A DNA stretch of 36,977 nt from Bacteroidales bacterium (GTDB taxonomy: Bacteria; Bacteroidota; Bacteroidia; Bacteroidales; Marinilabiliaceae): NCBI GenBank assembly GCA_024401295.1, contig JAKSLG010000022.1:1-36977 (forward strand). Reading direction: 5' to 3'. Made by a program: the position numbers and the translations under genes. Below are positions 14,834 through 23,267 of the stretch, piece by piece. The stretch's first letter is position 1. Every line of letters starts with the position of its first letter. The notes under the pieces were generated by a model that worked only from the letters and a program-made list of their open reading frames with translations, did not search any database and had not been told where the DNA came from.

Positions 14834-16978
14834 ATGCGAACACTTCTCCACATAGCTCTGTTGGTCGTGATTATGAACATCGCATTGCCGTCTCATTCTC
14901 AGAATGGCTATGGCAATAGTGAGCTCGATTCGCTGTTTCAGATTATGTCTGAGAGTTATAGCACGAATGAAGGTCTGCGAAATATCGACATTTTCCTGAA
15001 AAGGGCGCGTGAACTTGACAATCAGCAGGCAATACGCACCGCATACGGCTACAAAGGCGGAAGCTATACGAACATGCGTATGTATAAACGCCTCGATGCA
15101 TTCATGGACAGCATTGACACTTACACGGACTTAAATGTCAGCGCGCCGTCGATGTACAGCTATCTCATCTATGCCCGAATGATGTCGGACATCTATCAGG
15201 GACGTTATCGTCTGGCAATCGACATCGCCAAGCGCCTCTACAGTGAAAGCCATATCGTTGATGAAGGAGTCGTCGTGACCGACAAGAACCGCGAAGATGT
15301 CATCGGCGCCGTTCAGAAACGCATAGCCGCACTTCGTTGTCTCGGCATCGCCCATTCAAGGCGAAAGCAGGTCGAGAAGGCTCTCAGTTATCTCAACGAG
15401 TGTATCGATCTTGCGAAAAGGTTTACGTCAGAGCTCAACGGCGAGCTGATTGATGCCAATGGCGATCGCGTTCAGATTTCGTTGCGTTCAGACTGGCACG
15501 ACCGTACGCTCGGATATCTGTCTCAATTCGAAAATTCAATCAAGAGATATGTCGAAACTCACGAGAATGGCGAATCGGATGTCATTCTTTATGAGATCAT
15601 ATTGAACTATGGCTATGCCGAGACTTATGTTCATCTTGGCAACATGAAGATGGCATCGTTCTATCTGAAAAAAGCTGAGCAGCAGTTGCTTGACAACAGT
15701 ATTTCGTCGTTCATGAAGACGGATTATTATCGCATCATGTCGCTCTATCATGAGGCTTTCGGCAGCAAGGATTTTGCCTATGCCTATGCCGACAGTTGTG
15801 CACGTTTCTGCCGCGATTCGGGTGAGCTCGAGGATGAAATTAACGCATTGAAAACGGTTTGGAAGATGTCGTCTGATGTTCCGGCGTCGAAATATGGACG
15901 TGAAATAGGCGAGCGCATCATCGCATTGTCGGATTCGCTTTCCGACTCGCGCTATCAGTCGTCTTTGGAAGACATCAGCGCTGTCATAGATCTTGACAGA
16001 TATGAACTTGCTACGCAGAAGCTGAGTGCTCAGCGCAAATACTGGATTCTCTCGTCTATCATCGTGATTCTGGCGAGCCTCGTCGTCGTGTTCATCATCC
16101 TTCGCAGTCGAACAAAGGAGAAGCAGCGCATTCTGGCTCAGCAGAAGGTGATTCTCGAAGCGGAAGTCGAAAGGCAGACATCGGAGATCATTCTCAAGAA
16201 TCGAGACATAACCTCGAGTCTCGAATATGCAAAGAAGATTCAGCAGGCCATCCTACCGGATATGAAGAAATTTGCGGGCGATGCAATAAGTGGCGCCTAC
16301 GTATATTATAGGCCATGCGAAACCGTCAGCGGCGATTTCTATTGGACATACAAGGTCGGTGACACATATCTGTTCGCATGTGCCGATTGCACAGGACATG
16401 GCGTGCCGGGCGCGTTCCTCTCGATGATCGGCTCAACGAGTCTTAACGAGATTTGTGGATATGAACATATTACAAACCCGACAGAGATTCTCAACAGACT
16501 TGATTCTCAGCTGATTGACGTGCTCAACCAAAGTAGCGAAAGCATAATCAAGGACAGTATTGATATCAGCATACTCACCTACAATAGTGTGACTGGCATT
16601 GTCGAAATTGCTTCTGCCCGTCGTCCTGTATATGCATTCATCGATGGAGTCCTGACATACGTAAAAGGTACGCGCCGAAGCATTGGTGATCGCGAGGATA
16701 TCAACCGCAGACGCGAATTTGAGACGACGAAGATGGCGGTCAAGAAGGGTGATGTATTCTACCTTATAACCGATGGTTTCAAAGACCAGTTCGGCGGACA
16801 AACCGAGTATGGTCCTCAGGGAACGCTCTTCACGAGCATTCGTGTCGAAGAGATGCTGAAGCATGTCAGCAAGATGCCGATGTCCGCACAGCTTGGTGCC
16901 ATCGACAAGACATTCGAGACGTGGAAAGGCACATGCAGTCAGGTTGATGACGTCTCGCTCGTTTGTGTGAAAATCTGA
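14834..16978 (+). CDS. TPR sensor with cytoplasmic SpoIIE/PP2C phosphatase domain
   Basis: A 714-aa membrane signalling protein. Signal peptide at about 1-22, then a periplasmic helical TPR-like region to about 400. The transmembrane helix WILSSIIVILASLVVVFIIL lies at about 402-422, followed by a coiled-coil linker (KQRILAQQKVILEAEVERQT). The SpoIIE/PP2C domain spans about 480-714 with the metal-binding Asp residues in VSGDFYW, ADCTGHGVPGAFLSMIG, LITDGFKDQFGG and the final QVDDVSL. Such RsbU-like proteins dephosphorylate anti-anti-sigma or other regulators after an external signal. No STAS or anti-sigma partner is nearby, so its target is unknown. It ends 28 bases before nspC, and the two may share a transcript. 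Confidence 0.9.
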   Translation: MRTLLHIALLVVIMNIALPSHSQNGYGNSELDSLFQIMSESYSTNEGLRNIDIFLKRARELDNQQAIRTAYGYKGGSYTNMRMYKRLDAFMDSIDTYTDLNVSAPSMYSYLIYARMMSDIYQGRYRLAIDIAKRLYSESHIVDEGVVVTDKNREDVIGAVQKRIAALRCLGIAHSRRKQVEKALSYLNECIDLAKRFTSELNGELIDANGDRVQISLRSDWHDRTLGYLSQFENSIKRYVETHENGESDVILYEIILNYGYAETYVHLGNMKMASFYLKKAEQQLLDNSISSFMKTDYYRIMSLYHEAFGSKDFAYAYADSCARFCRDSGELEDEINALKTVWKMSSDVPASKYGREIGERIIALSDSLSDSRYQSSLEDISAVIDLDRYELATQKLSAQRKYWILSSIIVILASLVVVFIILRSRTKEKQRILAQQKVILEAEVERQTSEIILKNRDITSSLEYAKKIQQAILPDMKKFAGDAISGAYVYYRPCETVSGDFYWTYKVGDTYLFACADCTGHGVPGAFLSMIGSTSLNEICGYEHITNPTEILNRLDSQLIDVLNQSSESIIKDSIDISILTYNSVTGIVEIASARRPVYAFIDGVLTYVKGTRRSIGDREDINRRREFETTKMAVKKGDVFYLITDGFKDQFGGQTEYGPQGTLFTSIRVEEMLKHVSKMPMSAQLGAIDKTFETWKGTCSQVDDVSLVCVKI

Positions 16979-17006
16979 TTTACAACATATAGAAAACAAC
17001 AGAAAA

Positions 17007-18149
17007 ATGGCAATTGATTTCAAGCAGGCTCCATCGCCATGCTACATTCTCGATGCCGATCTCCTGCGCAGCAATTTGCGTCTGATAAACAATGTCCGAA
17101 AGGAATCTGGCGCGGAGATAATCTTGGCTTTCAAGGCTTTTGCGATGTGGAATGCGTTCCCGATCATTCGTGAATTCGGATTCCGTTCAACGGCAAGTTC
17201 ATTGTCCGAAGCCCGTCTGGCATACGATGAGCTTGGCGGACTCGCCCACACTTTTTCGCCGGCCTACACCGAAAGTGAATTCCCGACAATCATGGAATGC
17301 AGTAGCCATATTACGTTCAATTCGCTCAGCCAGTACGAGCGTTTTGCACCGCAGGTGGCAAAGGCCGACCATAAGATTTCGCTTGGCATTCGCGTCAATC
17401 CAGAATTCAGCGTTGTCGAAACCGACTTGTATAATCCATGCACGCCAGGTTCGCGACTTGGAGTGATGGCAAGTCAGTTGCCGTCGCGTTTGCCTGATGG
17501 CATTGAGGGACTTCATGTCCATTGTCTGTGCGAGTCGTCGGCCGACGATCTCGAAGGTCTGATGAACCAGATGGGCGAGAAGTTCGCACACTGGATCAAG
17601 CAGGTTAAATGGGTCAATTTTGGTGGCGGACATTTGATGACGCGCAAAGGCTATGATGTCGAAAAACTCATTCGCATCATCAAGGATTTCCGAGAGAAAT
17701 GGGGCGTTGAGGTCATTCTTGAGCCGGGCAGTGCCTTTGGCTGGGAAACGGGCGTACTTGTTTCCGAGGTCGTTGATATTGTCGAGAATTGTGGCATTAA
17801 AACAGCCATTCTGAACGTATCCTTTGCTTGCCACATGCCTGATTGCCTCGAGATGCCATACAAACCGCATATCCGTGGCGCTCACCACGAACCTGTCGAG
17901 GGATTGCCGACTTACAGAATGGGTGGCAACAGCTGTCTGTCGGGCGACTTTGTCGGCGACTGGTCGTTCGATGAGCCTTTGAAAATAGGCGACAGGATAA
18001 TCTTCGAGGACATGATTCACTACACGATTGTGAAGACAACGATGTTCAATGGCGTAACTCATCCATCGCTCGCAATCTACGATCAGAAATATGGATTGCG
18101 CGTCGTCAGAAAATTCGGCTACGAAGATTATAAGAGCAGAATGGGCTAA
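17007..18149 (+). CDS. nspC: Carboxynorspermidine/carboxyspermidine decarboxylase
   Basis: A 380-aa PLP enzyme of the alanine-racemase-fold decarboxylases that removes CO2 from carboxy(nor)spermidine, the last step of the alternative polyamine route common in Bacteroidetes. Seen: the PLP lysine in IILAFKAFAMW near residue 35-45, EGLHVHCLCES, WVNFGGGHLM, the phosphate-binding EPGSAFGWETG, and the active-site Cys/Asp region SFACHMPDCLEMPYKP. Length is typical. The partner dehydrogenase is not in the window. Confidence 0.94.
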   Translation: MAIDFKQAPSPCYILDADLLRSNLRLINNVRKESGAEIILAFKAFAMWNAFPIIREFGFRSTASSLSEARLAYDELGGLAHTFSPAYTESEFPTIMECSSHITFNSLSQYERFAPQVAKADHKISLGIRVNPEFSVVETDLYNPCTPGSRLGVMASQLPSRLPDGIEGLHVHCLCESSADDLEGLMNQMGEKFAHWIKQVKWVNFGGGHLMTRKGYDVEKLIRIIKDFREKWGVEVILEPGSAFGWETGVLVSEVVDIVENCGIKTAILNVSFACHMPDCLEMPYKPHIRGAHHEPVEGLPTYRMGGNSCLSGDFVGDWSFDEPLKIGDRIIFEDMIHYTIVKTTMFNGVTHPSLAIYDQKYGLRVVRKFGYEDYKSRMG

Positions 18150-18185
18150 AATGTAAAGACCATGGCTCAATTGTGGTTTTCGCAA

Positions 18186-18215
18186 TTGCCGATTGGTCAA
18201 ATTACATTATCTTTG
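18186..18215 (+). promoter_or_regulatory. Promoter of proS
   Basis: TTG (18186-18188) is followed after 19 bases by TATCTTTG (18208-18215), a good Bacteroidetes promoter 36 bases before the proS ATG. A CAATTG pair (18168-18173 and 18183-18188) just upstream could form a small hairpin after nspC. Confidence 0.75.
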
Positions 18216-18251
18216 CGCTCAATTTCAATGCAATAAAAAAACATAAGATAT

Positions 18252-19742
18252 ATGGCAAAAGAACTCAACAAGATGACCAAGCGTCAGGATGACTACTCAA
18301 AGTGGTACAACGACCTGGTCGTAAACGCTGATCTCGCAGAGCAATCTGCTGTGCGTGGCTGTATGGTTATCAAGCCTTATGGCTATGCTATTTGGGAAAA
18401 GATGCAGCGTGTACTCGACGATATGTTCAAGCAGCAGGGCGTGCAGAACGCTTACTTCCCACTCCTCATCCCTAAGTCATACCTCTGCCGTGAAGCTGAG
18501 CATGTCGAGGGCTTCGCCAAGGAGTGTGCCGTCGTTACTCACTACCGCCTCAAGGCCGATGCCGAGAAGGGCGTAGTCGTTGACCCTGAGGCTCGTCTCG
18601 AAGAGGAACTCATCGTTCGTCCAACATCGGAAACCATCATTTGGTCTACATATAAGAACTGGATCACTTCACACCGTGACCTCCCAATCCTCTGCAACCA
18701 GTGGTGCAACGTCATGCGCTGGGAGATGCGCACGCGTATGTTCCTCCGTACTTCAGAATTCCTCTGGCAGGAAGGCCACACCGCTCATGCAACAAAGGAA
18801 GAAGCTGGCGAGATGGCAATGAAGATGATCAACGTCTATGGCAACTTCGCAGAGAAGTGGATGGCCGTGCCTGTAATCAAAGGTCCTAAGTCGCCAAACG
18901 AGCGTTTCGCCGGCGCACTCGATACATTCACAATCGAGGCTATGATGCAGGACGGCAAGGCTCTCCAGGCTGGTACTTCGCACTTCCTTGGCCAGAACTT
19001 TGCCAAGGCTTTCGACGTGATGTTCACAAACAAGGAGAACAAGCAGGAGTATGTTTGGGCAACTTCATGGGGCGTTTCAACACGCTTGATGGGTGCACTC
19101 ATCATGACTCACTCTGATGACAATGGTCTTGTCCTTCCTCCAAAACTTGCTCCAATTCAGGTCGTTATCGTTCCTATCTATAACAAGCCGGATCAGCTCG
19201 CTGCACTCACGGAGCGCATCCAGCCATGGGTTGATGCACTTCGCGAAAAGGGTATCAGCGTGAAGTATGACGACGCTGACAACAAGCGTCCTGGCTTCAA
19301 GTTCTCTGAATATGAGCTCAAGGGTATTCCTGTCCGTATTGCTATGGGTGCACGTGACCTTGAGAACGGCACACTCGAACTCGTTCGCCGTGATACTCTC
19401 GAGAAGACGACTGTTCCTCAGGAGGGCATCGTCGAGCGTGTTGTCGCTCTCCTCGACGAGATTCAGGACAATATCTTCGCTAAGGCCAAGGCTATGCGCG
19501 ACGGTTATATACGCCGTGTTGATACTTGGGATCAGTTCAAGGAAGAGATTGAAAAGGGAGGCTTCCTTCTCTGCCACTGGGATGGAACAACTGAGACTGA
19601 GGAATACATCAAGGCCGAGACAAAGGCAACCATTCGATGCATCCCATTCGAGGCTCACGATCCTGAGGATCTCAAGCCAGGTGTCGACATGGTAACAGGC
19701 AAGCCATCGGCTCGTCGTGTACTCTTCGCACGTTCATACTAA
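18252..19742 (+). CDS. proS: Prolyl-tRNA synthetase (archaeal/eukaryotic type)
   Basis: A 496-aa class II aminoacyl-tRNA synthetase that charges tRNA-Pro. It is the short type without the bacterial editing insertion. Seen: [15 protein letters not shown], the proline-pocket [13 protein letters not shown], the motif 2 region [20 protein letters not shown], and [15 protein letters not shown]. Motif 3 is in [18 protein letters not shown], the anticodon-binding domain starts about 290, and the conserved C-terminal FARSY is present. It has its own promoter and terminator. Confidence 0.97.
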   Translation: MAKELNKMTKRQDDYSKWYNDLVVNADLAEQSAVRGCMVIKPYGYAIWEKMQRVLDDMFKQQGVQNAYFPLLIPKSYLCREAEHVEGFAKECAVVTHYRLKADAEKGVVVDPEARLEEELIVRPTSETIIWSTYKNWITSHRDLPILCNQWCNVMRWEMRTRMFLRTSEFLWQEGHTAHATKEEAGEMAMKMINVYGNFAEKWMAVPVIKGPKSPNERFAGALDTFTIEAMMQDGKALQAGTSHFLGQNFAKAFDVMFTNKENKQEYVWATSWGVSTRLMGALIMTHSDDNGLVLPPKLAPIQVVIVPIYNKPDQLAALTERIQPWVDALREKGISVKYDDADNKRPGFKFSEYELKGIPVRIAMGARDLENGTLELVRRDTLEKTTVPQEGIVERVVALLDEIQDNIFAKAKAMRDGYIRRVDTWDQFKEEIEKGGFLLCHWDGTTETEEYIKAETKATIRCIPFEAHDPEDLKPGVDMVTGKPSARRVLFARSY

Positions 19743-19761
19743 TCGGATTTAGCAATCATAG

Positions 19762-19789
19762 AGACGCAGCTTCGGTTGCGTCTTTTTTT
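19762..19789 (+). terminator. Rho-independent terminator of proS
   Basis: A 9-bp stem (19762-19770 with 19774-19782, one mismatch-type pair) with a TTCG-type loop, followed by seven T. It begins 20 bases after the proS stop. Confidence 0.9.
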
Positions 19790-19802
19790 ATTCTGTTATA
19801 TC

Positions 19803-20171
19803 ATGAAAGGAATATACACAGTTCTTCTTCTCATCGTGTCAAACATCTTCATGACCATCGCGTGGTATGGACATTTGCGTTTTGGTGAGATGAAGATATT
19901 CAAGGAACATGGTTTGTGGATGATAATCCTTGTCAGCTGGCTCGTCGCATTGTTTGAATATTGCGTGATGGTGCCAGCCAACCGCATCGGTTTTCGCGAC
20001 AACGGAGGTCCGTTCAGCCTCTTCGAATTGAAGATCATCCAGGAAGCCGTATCGCTCATCGTCTTCACGGTTTTTGCTGTGACGATCTTCAAGACCGAGA
20101 CACTGCGACTGAACCATCTCTATGGTTTCGTATTTCTGCTTCTTGCCGTCTATTTCATCTTCAAGAAGTAG
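19803..20171 (+). CDS. DUF486/DMT-like four-helix membrane protein
   Basis: A 122-aa inner-membrane protein with four hydrophobic segments (about 3-23, 32-50, 72-90 and 98-118). Conserved features of the DUF486 (COG3169) family are seen: NIFMTIAWYGHL, VSWLVALFEYCVMVPANRIG and LKIIQEAVSLIVF. The family is distantly like small multidrug-resistance/DMT transporters; its substrate is unknown. The Met at 19803 fits the family start; the 9 upstream residues in frame run through the proS terminator. Confidence 0.88.
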   Translation: MKGIYTVLLLIVSNIFMTIAWYGHLRFGEMKIFKEHGLWMIILVSWLVALFEYCVMVPANRIGFRDNGGPFSLFELKIIQEAVSLIVFTVFAVTIFKTETLRLNHLYGFVFLLLAVYFIFKK

Positions 20172-20192
20172 AAATCCGTATTCGAAAAAAAC

Positions 20193-20227
20193 AAAGCCGC
20201 ATAAGTTCAATCCTATGCGGCTTTTTT
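20193..20227. terminator. Bidirectional terminator
   Basis: A perfect stem (AAAGCCGCATA, 20193-20203, with TATGCGGCTTT, 20213-20223) followed by T on the plus strand and, in the reverse reading, by a T-run from the A-tract at about 20185-20192. It serves the DUF486 gene and the convergent small Cys-protein gene. Confidence 0.88.
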
Positions 20228-20231
20228 CGTC

Positions 20232-20426
20232 CTATTCACTATATTTCGTGAAGTTGTATTTGTCTCGCAATTTCTGCTTCTCTTCAGCCGAAAGCGATGT
20301 GAAGTAACCCTTCCAGCCTGGGCAGAAATTGATGTGCCAACGCCAGAAACGTCCAAGCAACGATTTCGGGCTCTTCTCGTAGTGTGCTCTGAACTTGCAG
20401 TTTGCACAAGGTTTTGTCGATTCCAT
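20232..20426 (-). CDS. Small cysteine-containing conserved protein
   Basis: A 64-aa soluble protein with CANCKFRAHY near residue 7 and FCPGWKGYF near residue 34, ending in a basic, Lys/Tyr-rich tail (LRDKYNF). The three Cys could bind a metal. I recognise it only as a small protein recurrent in Bacteroidales with no assigned function. It follows the small membrane-protein gene by 2 bases, so they form an operon. Confidence 0.7.
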   Translation of the reverse strand: MESTKPCANCKFRAHYEKSPKSLLGRFWRWHINFCPGWKGYFTSLSAEEKQKLRDKYNFTKYSE

Positions 20427-20428
20427 AT

Positions 20429-20698
20429 CTATTCCTCTTTTTTATTGAAAAATGCTTTCAGACGTTTGATGCCTTCAACGCCCAGTATCGTAAGTCCGCC
20501 ATATTGGCAGGTCTTGGCCAGACCAAAGAGAATAAACCACAAAACACCTTTCGCTTCTACGCTGATTGGCAATGCCATTTGTGCAAAAGATAAAATGTAG
20601 AATGGAATGCAACACAGCAATACGATTACTCCCGTTCGGAACGACAAACCGCTGAGCCATTGCTTTATTCTTGCAAATGTATCTTTTATTGATGCCAT
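20429..20698 (-). CDS. Small two-helix membrane protein
   Basis: An 89-aa protein with an amphipathic N-terminus, two hydrophobic segments (TGVIVLLCCIPFYILSFA at about 22-40 and VLWFILFGLAKTCQYGG at about 52-70) and a basic C-terminus (RLKAFFNKKEE). It resembles free-standing 'transporter suffix' type proteins, but I am not sure of that. Just upstream on the minus strand a TATTTTTG (20753-20746) could be its -7 box. Co-transcribed with the small Cys protein. Confidence 0.65.
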   Translation of the reverse strand: MASIKDTFARIKQWLSGLSFRTGVIVLLCCIPFYILSFAQMALPISVEAKGVLWFILFGLAKTCQYGGLTILGVEGIKRLKAFFNKKEE

Positions 20699-20833
20699 CG
20701 ATGTTGTTTCTGTGTATCTCTCTGTTTATAAAGACAACTGACGTCCAAAAATATTTTTGCCCGACAAGACTTTTTTTATGAAATACAAAGTCGGAATACG
20801 ACAAAAATGTTTTCCGTGAGCAGCTCTGCCGAC

Positions 20834-21289
20834 TTATTTCAGGTCGAGAATCTGCTCGGCGTGGATCTTGGTTTTAATCTCTTTTGGACCCATGATGCGC
20901 TCGATGATTCCCTCTTCATTGATGAGGTATGTCGTGCGGATTGTGCCGATGGTCTTGCGTCCGCAGGCAACTTTTTCGCCCCAGCAGCCTAACTCTTGAA
21001 GCAGAGTCGTCTCCGTGTCGGCAATGAGAGGAAATTCCAGGCCGTTTTTCTCAGCGAATTTGGCCTGCGCATCCTGCTTGTCTTTGCTGATGCCGATGAT
21101 TGCATAGCCTTGTGCCTCGAGTTCGGCTTTGTGCGCCTGGAGCGAGCATGCTTCGGCCGTACATCCTGGAGTGTTGGCTTTCGGATAGCTGTAGAGTACA
21201 ATCTTACGACCGCGAAAGTCCGATGCTTTGATTTCGTTGCCGTGCTGGTCTTTTCCGAGCACTTCCGGTATTCTGTCTCCTACGTTCAT
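20834..21289 (-). CDS. bcp: Thioredoxin-dependent peroxiredoxin of the Bcp type
   Basis: A 151-aa thiol peroxidase that reduces hydroperoxides with electrons from thioredoxin. Seen: MNVGDRIPEVLGKDQHGNEI, the peroxidatic-Cys motif KANTPGCTAEACSLQ with the second Cys five residues later (atypical 2-Cys Bcp), AIIGISKDKQDAQAKF, and FPLIADTE. The ATG at 21289 fits the family start. An ATG at 21340 overlaps the stop of the NifX-like gene (ATGA) and would add 17 residues by translational coupling. Either way the two genes form one operon. Confidence 0.94.
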   Translation of the reverse strand: MNVGDRIPEVLGKDQHGNEIKASDFRGRKIVLYSYPKANTPGCTAEACSLQAHKAELEAQGYAIIGISKDKQDAQAKFAEKNGLEFPLIADTETTLLQELGCWGEKVACGRKTIGTIRTTYLINEEGIIERIMGPKEIKTKIHAEQILDLK

Positions 21290-21336
21290 GTTTGTTGCCG
21301 TTTTAGGTTCGTGTTGTTGTTTAAAGCTCTGAAAAA

Positions 21337-21726
21337 TCATGCTTTAGGAATTCTGAATGTAGGCATTTCGTCGTGATGCCCGCAATTGTGATGGTCACAT
21401 ACTTGTGGATTGTCCTTGATGTTGCCCGCGAGATAATCGTTGGCGAGTTTCATGACATCGCCCTGGCAGCCTTTGATTACGTCGATGCCGCACGAAGATA
21501 GCTTGTTGATGGCGCCCTCGCCGATGTTGCCTGCAAGCATGAGCGTGATGCCCATCTCTTGCATCTGATTGGCTATGTTCGATTTGCAACCGCAACCCTC
21601 GGGACTTGACAATGTCGATGTGGCGACGATTGTCCTGTTGTTGTCAATCTCGACGATGGTGTAGTATGCGCAATGGCCGAAATGGCTGTCAACCAAGCCG
21701 TCGCGTGTTGGAATGGCAATTTTCAT
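21337..21726 (-). CDS. NifX/NifB-C-type (dinitrogenase Fe-Mo cofactor biosynthesis) domain protein
   Basis: A 129-aa protein of the Nitro_FeMo-Co fold: MKIAIPTRDGLVDSHFGHC at the start, SPEGCGCKSNIANQMQEMG, then MLAGNIGEGAINKL and a metal-ligand-rich C-terminus (CDHHNCGHH). In organisms without nitrogenase these proteins are thought to bind or carry iron or Fe-S cofactors; no nif genes are present here. It directly precedes bcp on the same transcript, which suggests a redox or iron-related role. The exact function is unknown. Confidence 0.87.
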   Translation of the reverse strand: MKIAIPTRDGLVDSHFGHCAYYTIVEIDNNRTIVATSTLSSPEGCGCKSNIANQMQEMGITLMLAGNIGEGAINKLSSCGIDVIKGCQGDVMKLANDYLAGNIKDNPQVCDHHNCGHHDEMPTFRIPKA

Positions 21727-21824
21727 ATATATATTTTTATGAGTTATTACTTTGTTGTATTTTGAATGCCGCTGCTCGCACCTGTTATGAGTATTACGAG
21801 ATTGCCTTTTGCCATATTCCTGTC

Positions 21825-22295
21825 TTATTCGATAGTTATCTTGTCGATTCTGATTTTCAGCGTGTTGCCTGTTGGCAAATGTGCTTCGGCAACGTCGCCG
21901 ACTTTCTTGCCAACCAACGCCTCTCCGATAGGCGATTGTATGGATATTTTTCCCTCTTTCAGATTCGCCTCATGAGGATTGACAATAGTGTAGGTCATCT
22001 TTGCATTATTGGCCAGATTGGTGAATTCTACCTTGCGTAGCAGGCCGACGACATCGCTGCTCAGGCTGGAAGTGTCAAGAACGCGGGCAAATTGGAGCAC
22101 ATTTGTCTTGAAGCGGATCTTTCCCATGAGTCTTCGGAGTTCGCGCTTGGCTGCATGGTACTCAAAATTTTCGCTCAAGTCGCCTTTTGCGCGAGCCTCG
22201 GCAAGTTCATCTTGTGCCTTCGGAAGTTCGACTTTCGTCAGTTCGTTCAGTTCTGCTACAAGCTGGTCGTAGCATTCTTGAGACATATATTCCAT
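21825..22295 (-). CDS. greA: Transcription elongation factor GreA
   Basis: A 156-aa factor that enters the secondary channel of stalled RNA polymerase and stimulates transcript cleavage. The N-terminal coiled coil (about 5-75) carries the tip motif ARAKGDLSENFEYHAAKRE with the required acidic residues. The C-terminal FKBP-like domain includes SIQSPIGEALVGKKVGD and ends in IRIDKI. Length is typical. It stands alone on the minus strand. Confidence 0.96.
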   Translation of the reverse strand: MEYMSQECYDQLVAELNELTKVELPKAQDELAEARAKGDLSENFEYHAAKRELRRLMGKIRFKTNVLQFARVLDTSSLSSDVVGLLRKVEFTNLANNAKMTYTIVNPHEANLKEGKISIQSPIGEALVGKKVGDVAEAHLPTGNTLKIRIDKITIE

Positions 22296-22383
22296 ATTGT
22301 TGCAGTTTTACTTTTTGTAGATATTCGCCCGGCCATAAACGTGTCGCTGAATTCATGCGGGTAGGCGAGAGTTCAATCAGACT

Positions 22384-22815
22384 TTATTTCTGTAGCAGAC
22401 GTATGGAACTGAATGCATCTCCGCATTCAACCTCGAAAGTTATGGCCCGTGCGCTGGCCGATGGTTCCTTTGACTGGATGTTGACTACGATATTTCCGCT
22501 CTCATCGTACTGTATCTCATACCACTCCTTTGTAAGGTGCATATTCCTGTAGTCTGTCCAGTCTCTGTCTTCTGGCCAAACTTTTGTGTCCTCATTCTCC
22601 ATTACTCTGTTAAGCCACAGCTCTCCATAGTTTTTGGAGTAGATCTTGAATTCACCTCCGTCAGCTGGGACATCGTATGTTGACGATTTCTGTCTTTGTC
22701 CATTTATGGTGATCTGAATCGAATCCCAGTTGCCATCTTTTCCTTCAATATCGCAAGCGATAAGCATAGTCGTCGCCATAAGCAATGGCGTGATATTCAG
22801 TATCTTCTTTGTCAT
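22384..22815 (-). CDS. Lipoprotein with a BACON-like domain
   Basis: A 143-aa predicted lipoprotein. The start MTKKILNITPLLMATTMLIAC gives a signal peptide with a lipobox ending in Cys near residue 21. The rest looks like a small Ig-like beta domain of the BACON sort: STYDVPADGGEFKIYSKN, WYEIQYDESG, and a closing GDAFSSIRLLQ. Such domains are common on Bacteroidetes surface or periplasmic lipoproteins. Function unknown. The ATG at 22839 would add 8 residues. A TATATTTG -7 box lies upstream. Confidence 0.7.
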   Translation of the reverse strand: MTKKILNITPLLMATTMLIACDIEGKDGNWDSIQITINGQRQKSSTYDVPADGGEFKIYSKNYGELWLNRVMENEDTKVWPEDRDWTDYRNMHLTKEWYEIQYDESGNIVVNIQSKEPSASARAITFEVECGDAFSSIRLLQK

Positions 22816-22891
22816 TTTTCTATCGGTTAATCGTGTCATGCGTAGATCTTGTCCGGTTCTGAATCAATTGGACTTCATCCGTGCAACAATG

Positions 22892-22899
22892 CAAATATA
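22892..22899 (-). promoter_or_regulatory. -7 box for the lipoprotein gene
   Basis: TATATTTG on the minus strand, 77 bases before the lipoprotein start; no clear -33 box. The rest of 22900-23122 holds no gene I can support. An ATGTCCA/TGGACAT pair (near 22948-22987) could form a hairpin. Confidence 0.45.
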
Positions 22900-23122
22900 G
22901 AGAATTTTCAACGGTATTAAGATGAGGTCGGGAAATATTGATGACATGTCCAGCCCCAAGTTTTTTGGAAAAATGTAGTGGACATCACGTCTTATATTTC
23001 TAAAAATGTGATTTTGTTATGGAATTCGTTGGTGTTGAACAGTTTATGGGATAACAGTTAAAAATCGGCAAGAAGCCACTCTTTCGCCATGTATAACGTG
23101 TAATAGCGACGTGCTTTTCGCC

Positions 23123-23179
23123 ATTCGTCACCACCTCGGGTTCCGTTCGTCAATTAAAAGGGCACTTTCGTCAAAAAGG
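23123..23179. repeat. Two interspersed short repeats before the FISUMP gene
   Basis: 23123-23140 (TTCGTCACCACCTCGGG core) recurs with small changes at 24750-24767. 23146-23179 recurs at 26087-26120 with 33 of 34 bases identical. Both copies lie in the gaps of the FISUMP/ATPase island and nowhere else that I found in the window. Confidence 0.75.
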
Positions 23180-23189
23180 CGAGTTTTTT

Positions 23190-23220
23190 TTTGTGGTGTG
23201 GTGGGGATGGTGTATCTTTG
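23190..23220 (+). promoter_or_regulatory. Promoter of the FISUMP gene
   Basis: TTTG (23190-23193), 19 bases, then TATCTTTG (23213-23220): a textbook Bacteroidetes promoter, 47 bases before the ATG. Confidence 0.85.
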
Positions 23221-23267
23221 TAGGGTGCTATTGTGCATGGGATGATAATTAAACATTTATAAATAAT

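Noticed and set aside
20185-20230. tRNA-like sequence (AGTTCAATCC inside a stem)
   Set aside because: It is the loop of a bidirectional terminator between convergent genes and has no cloverleaf.
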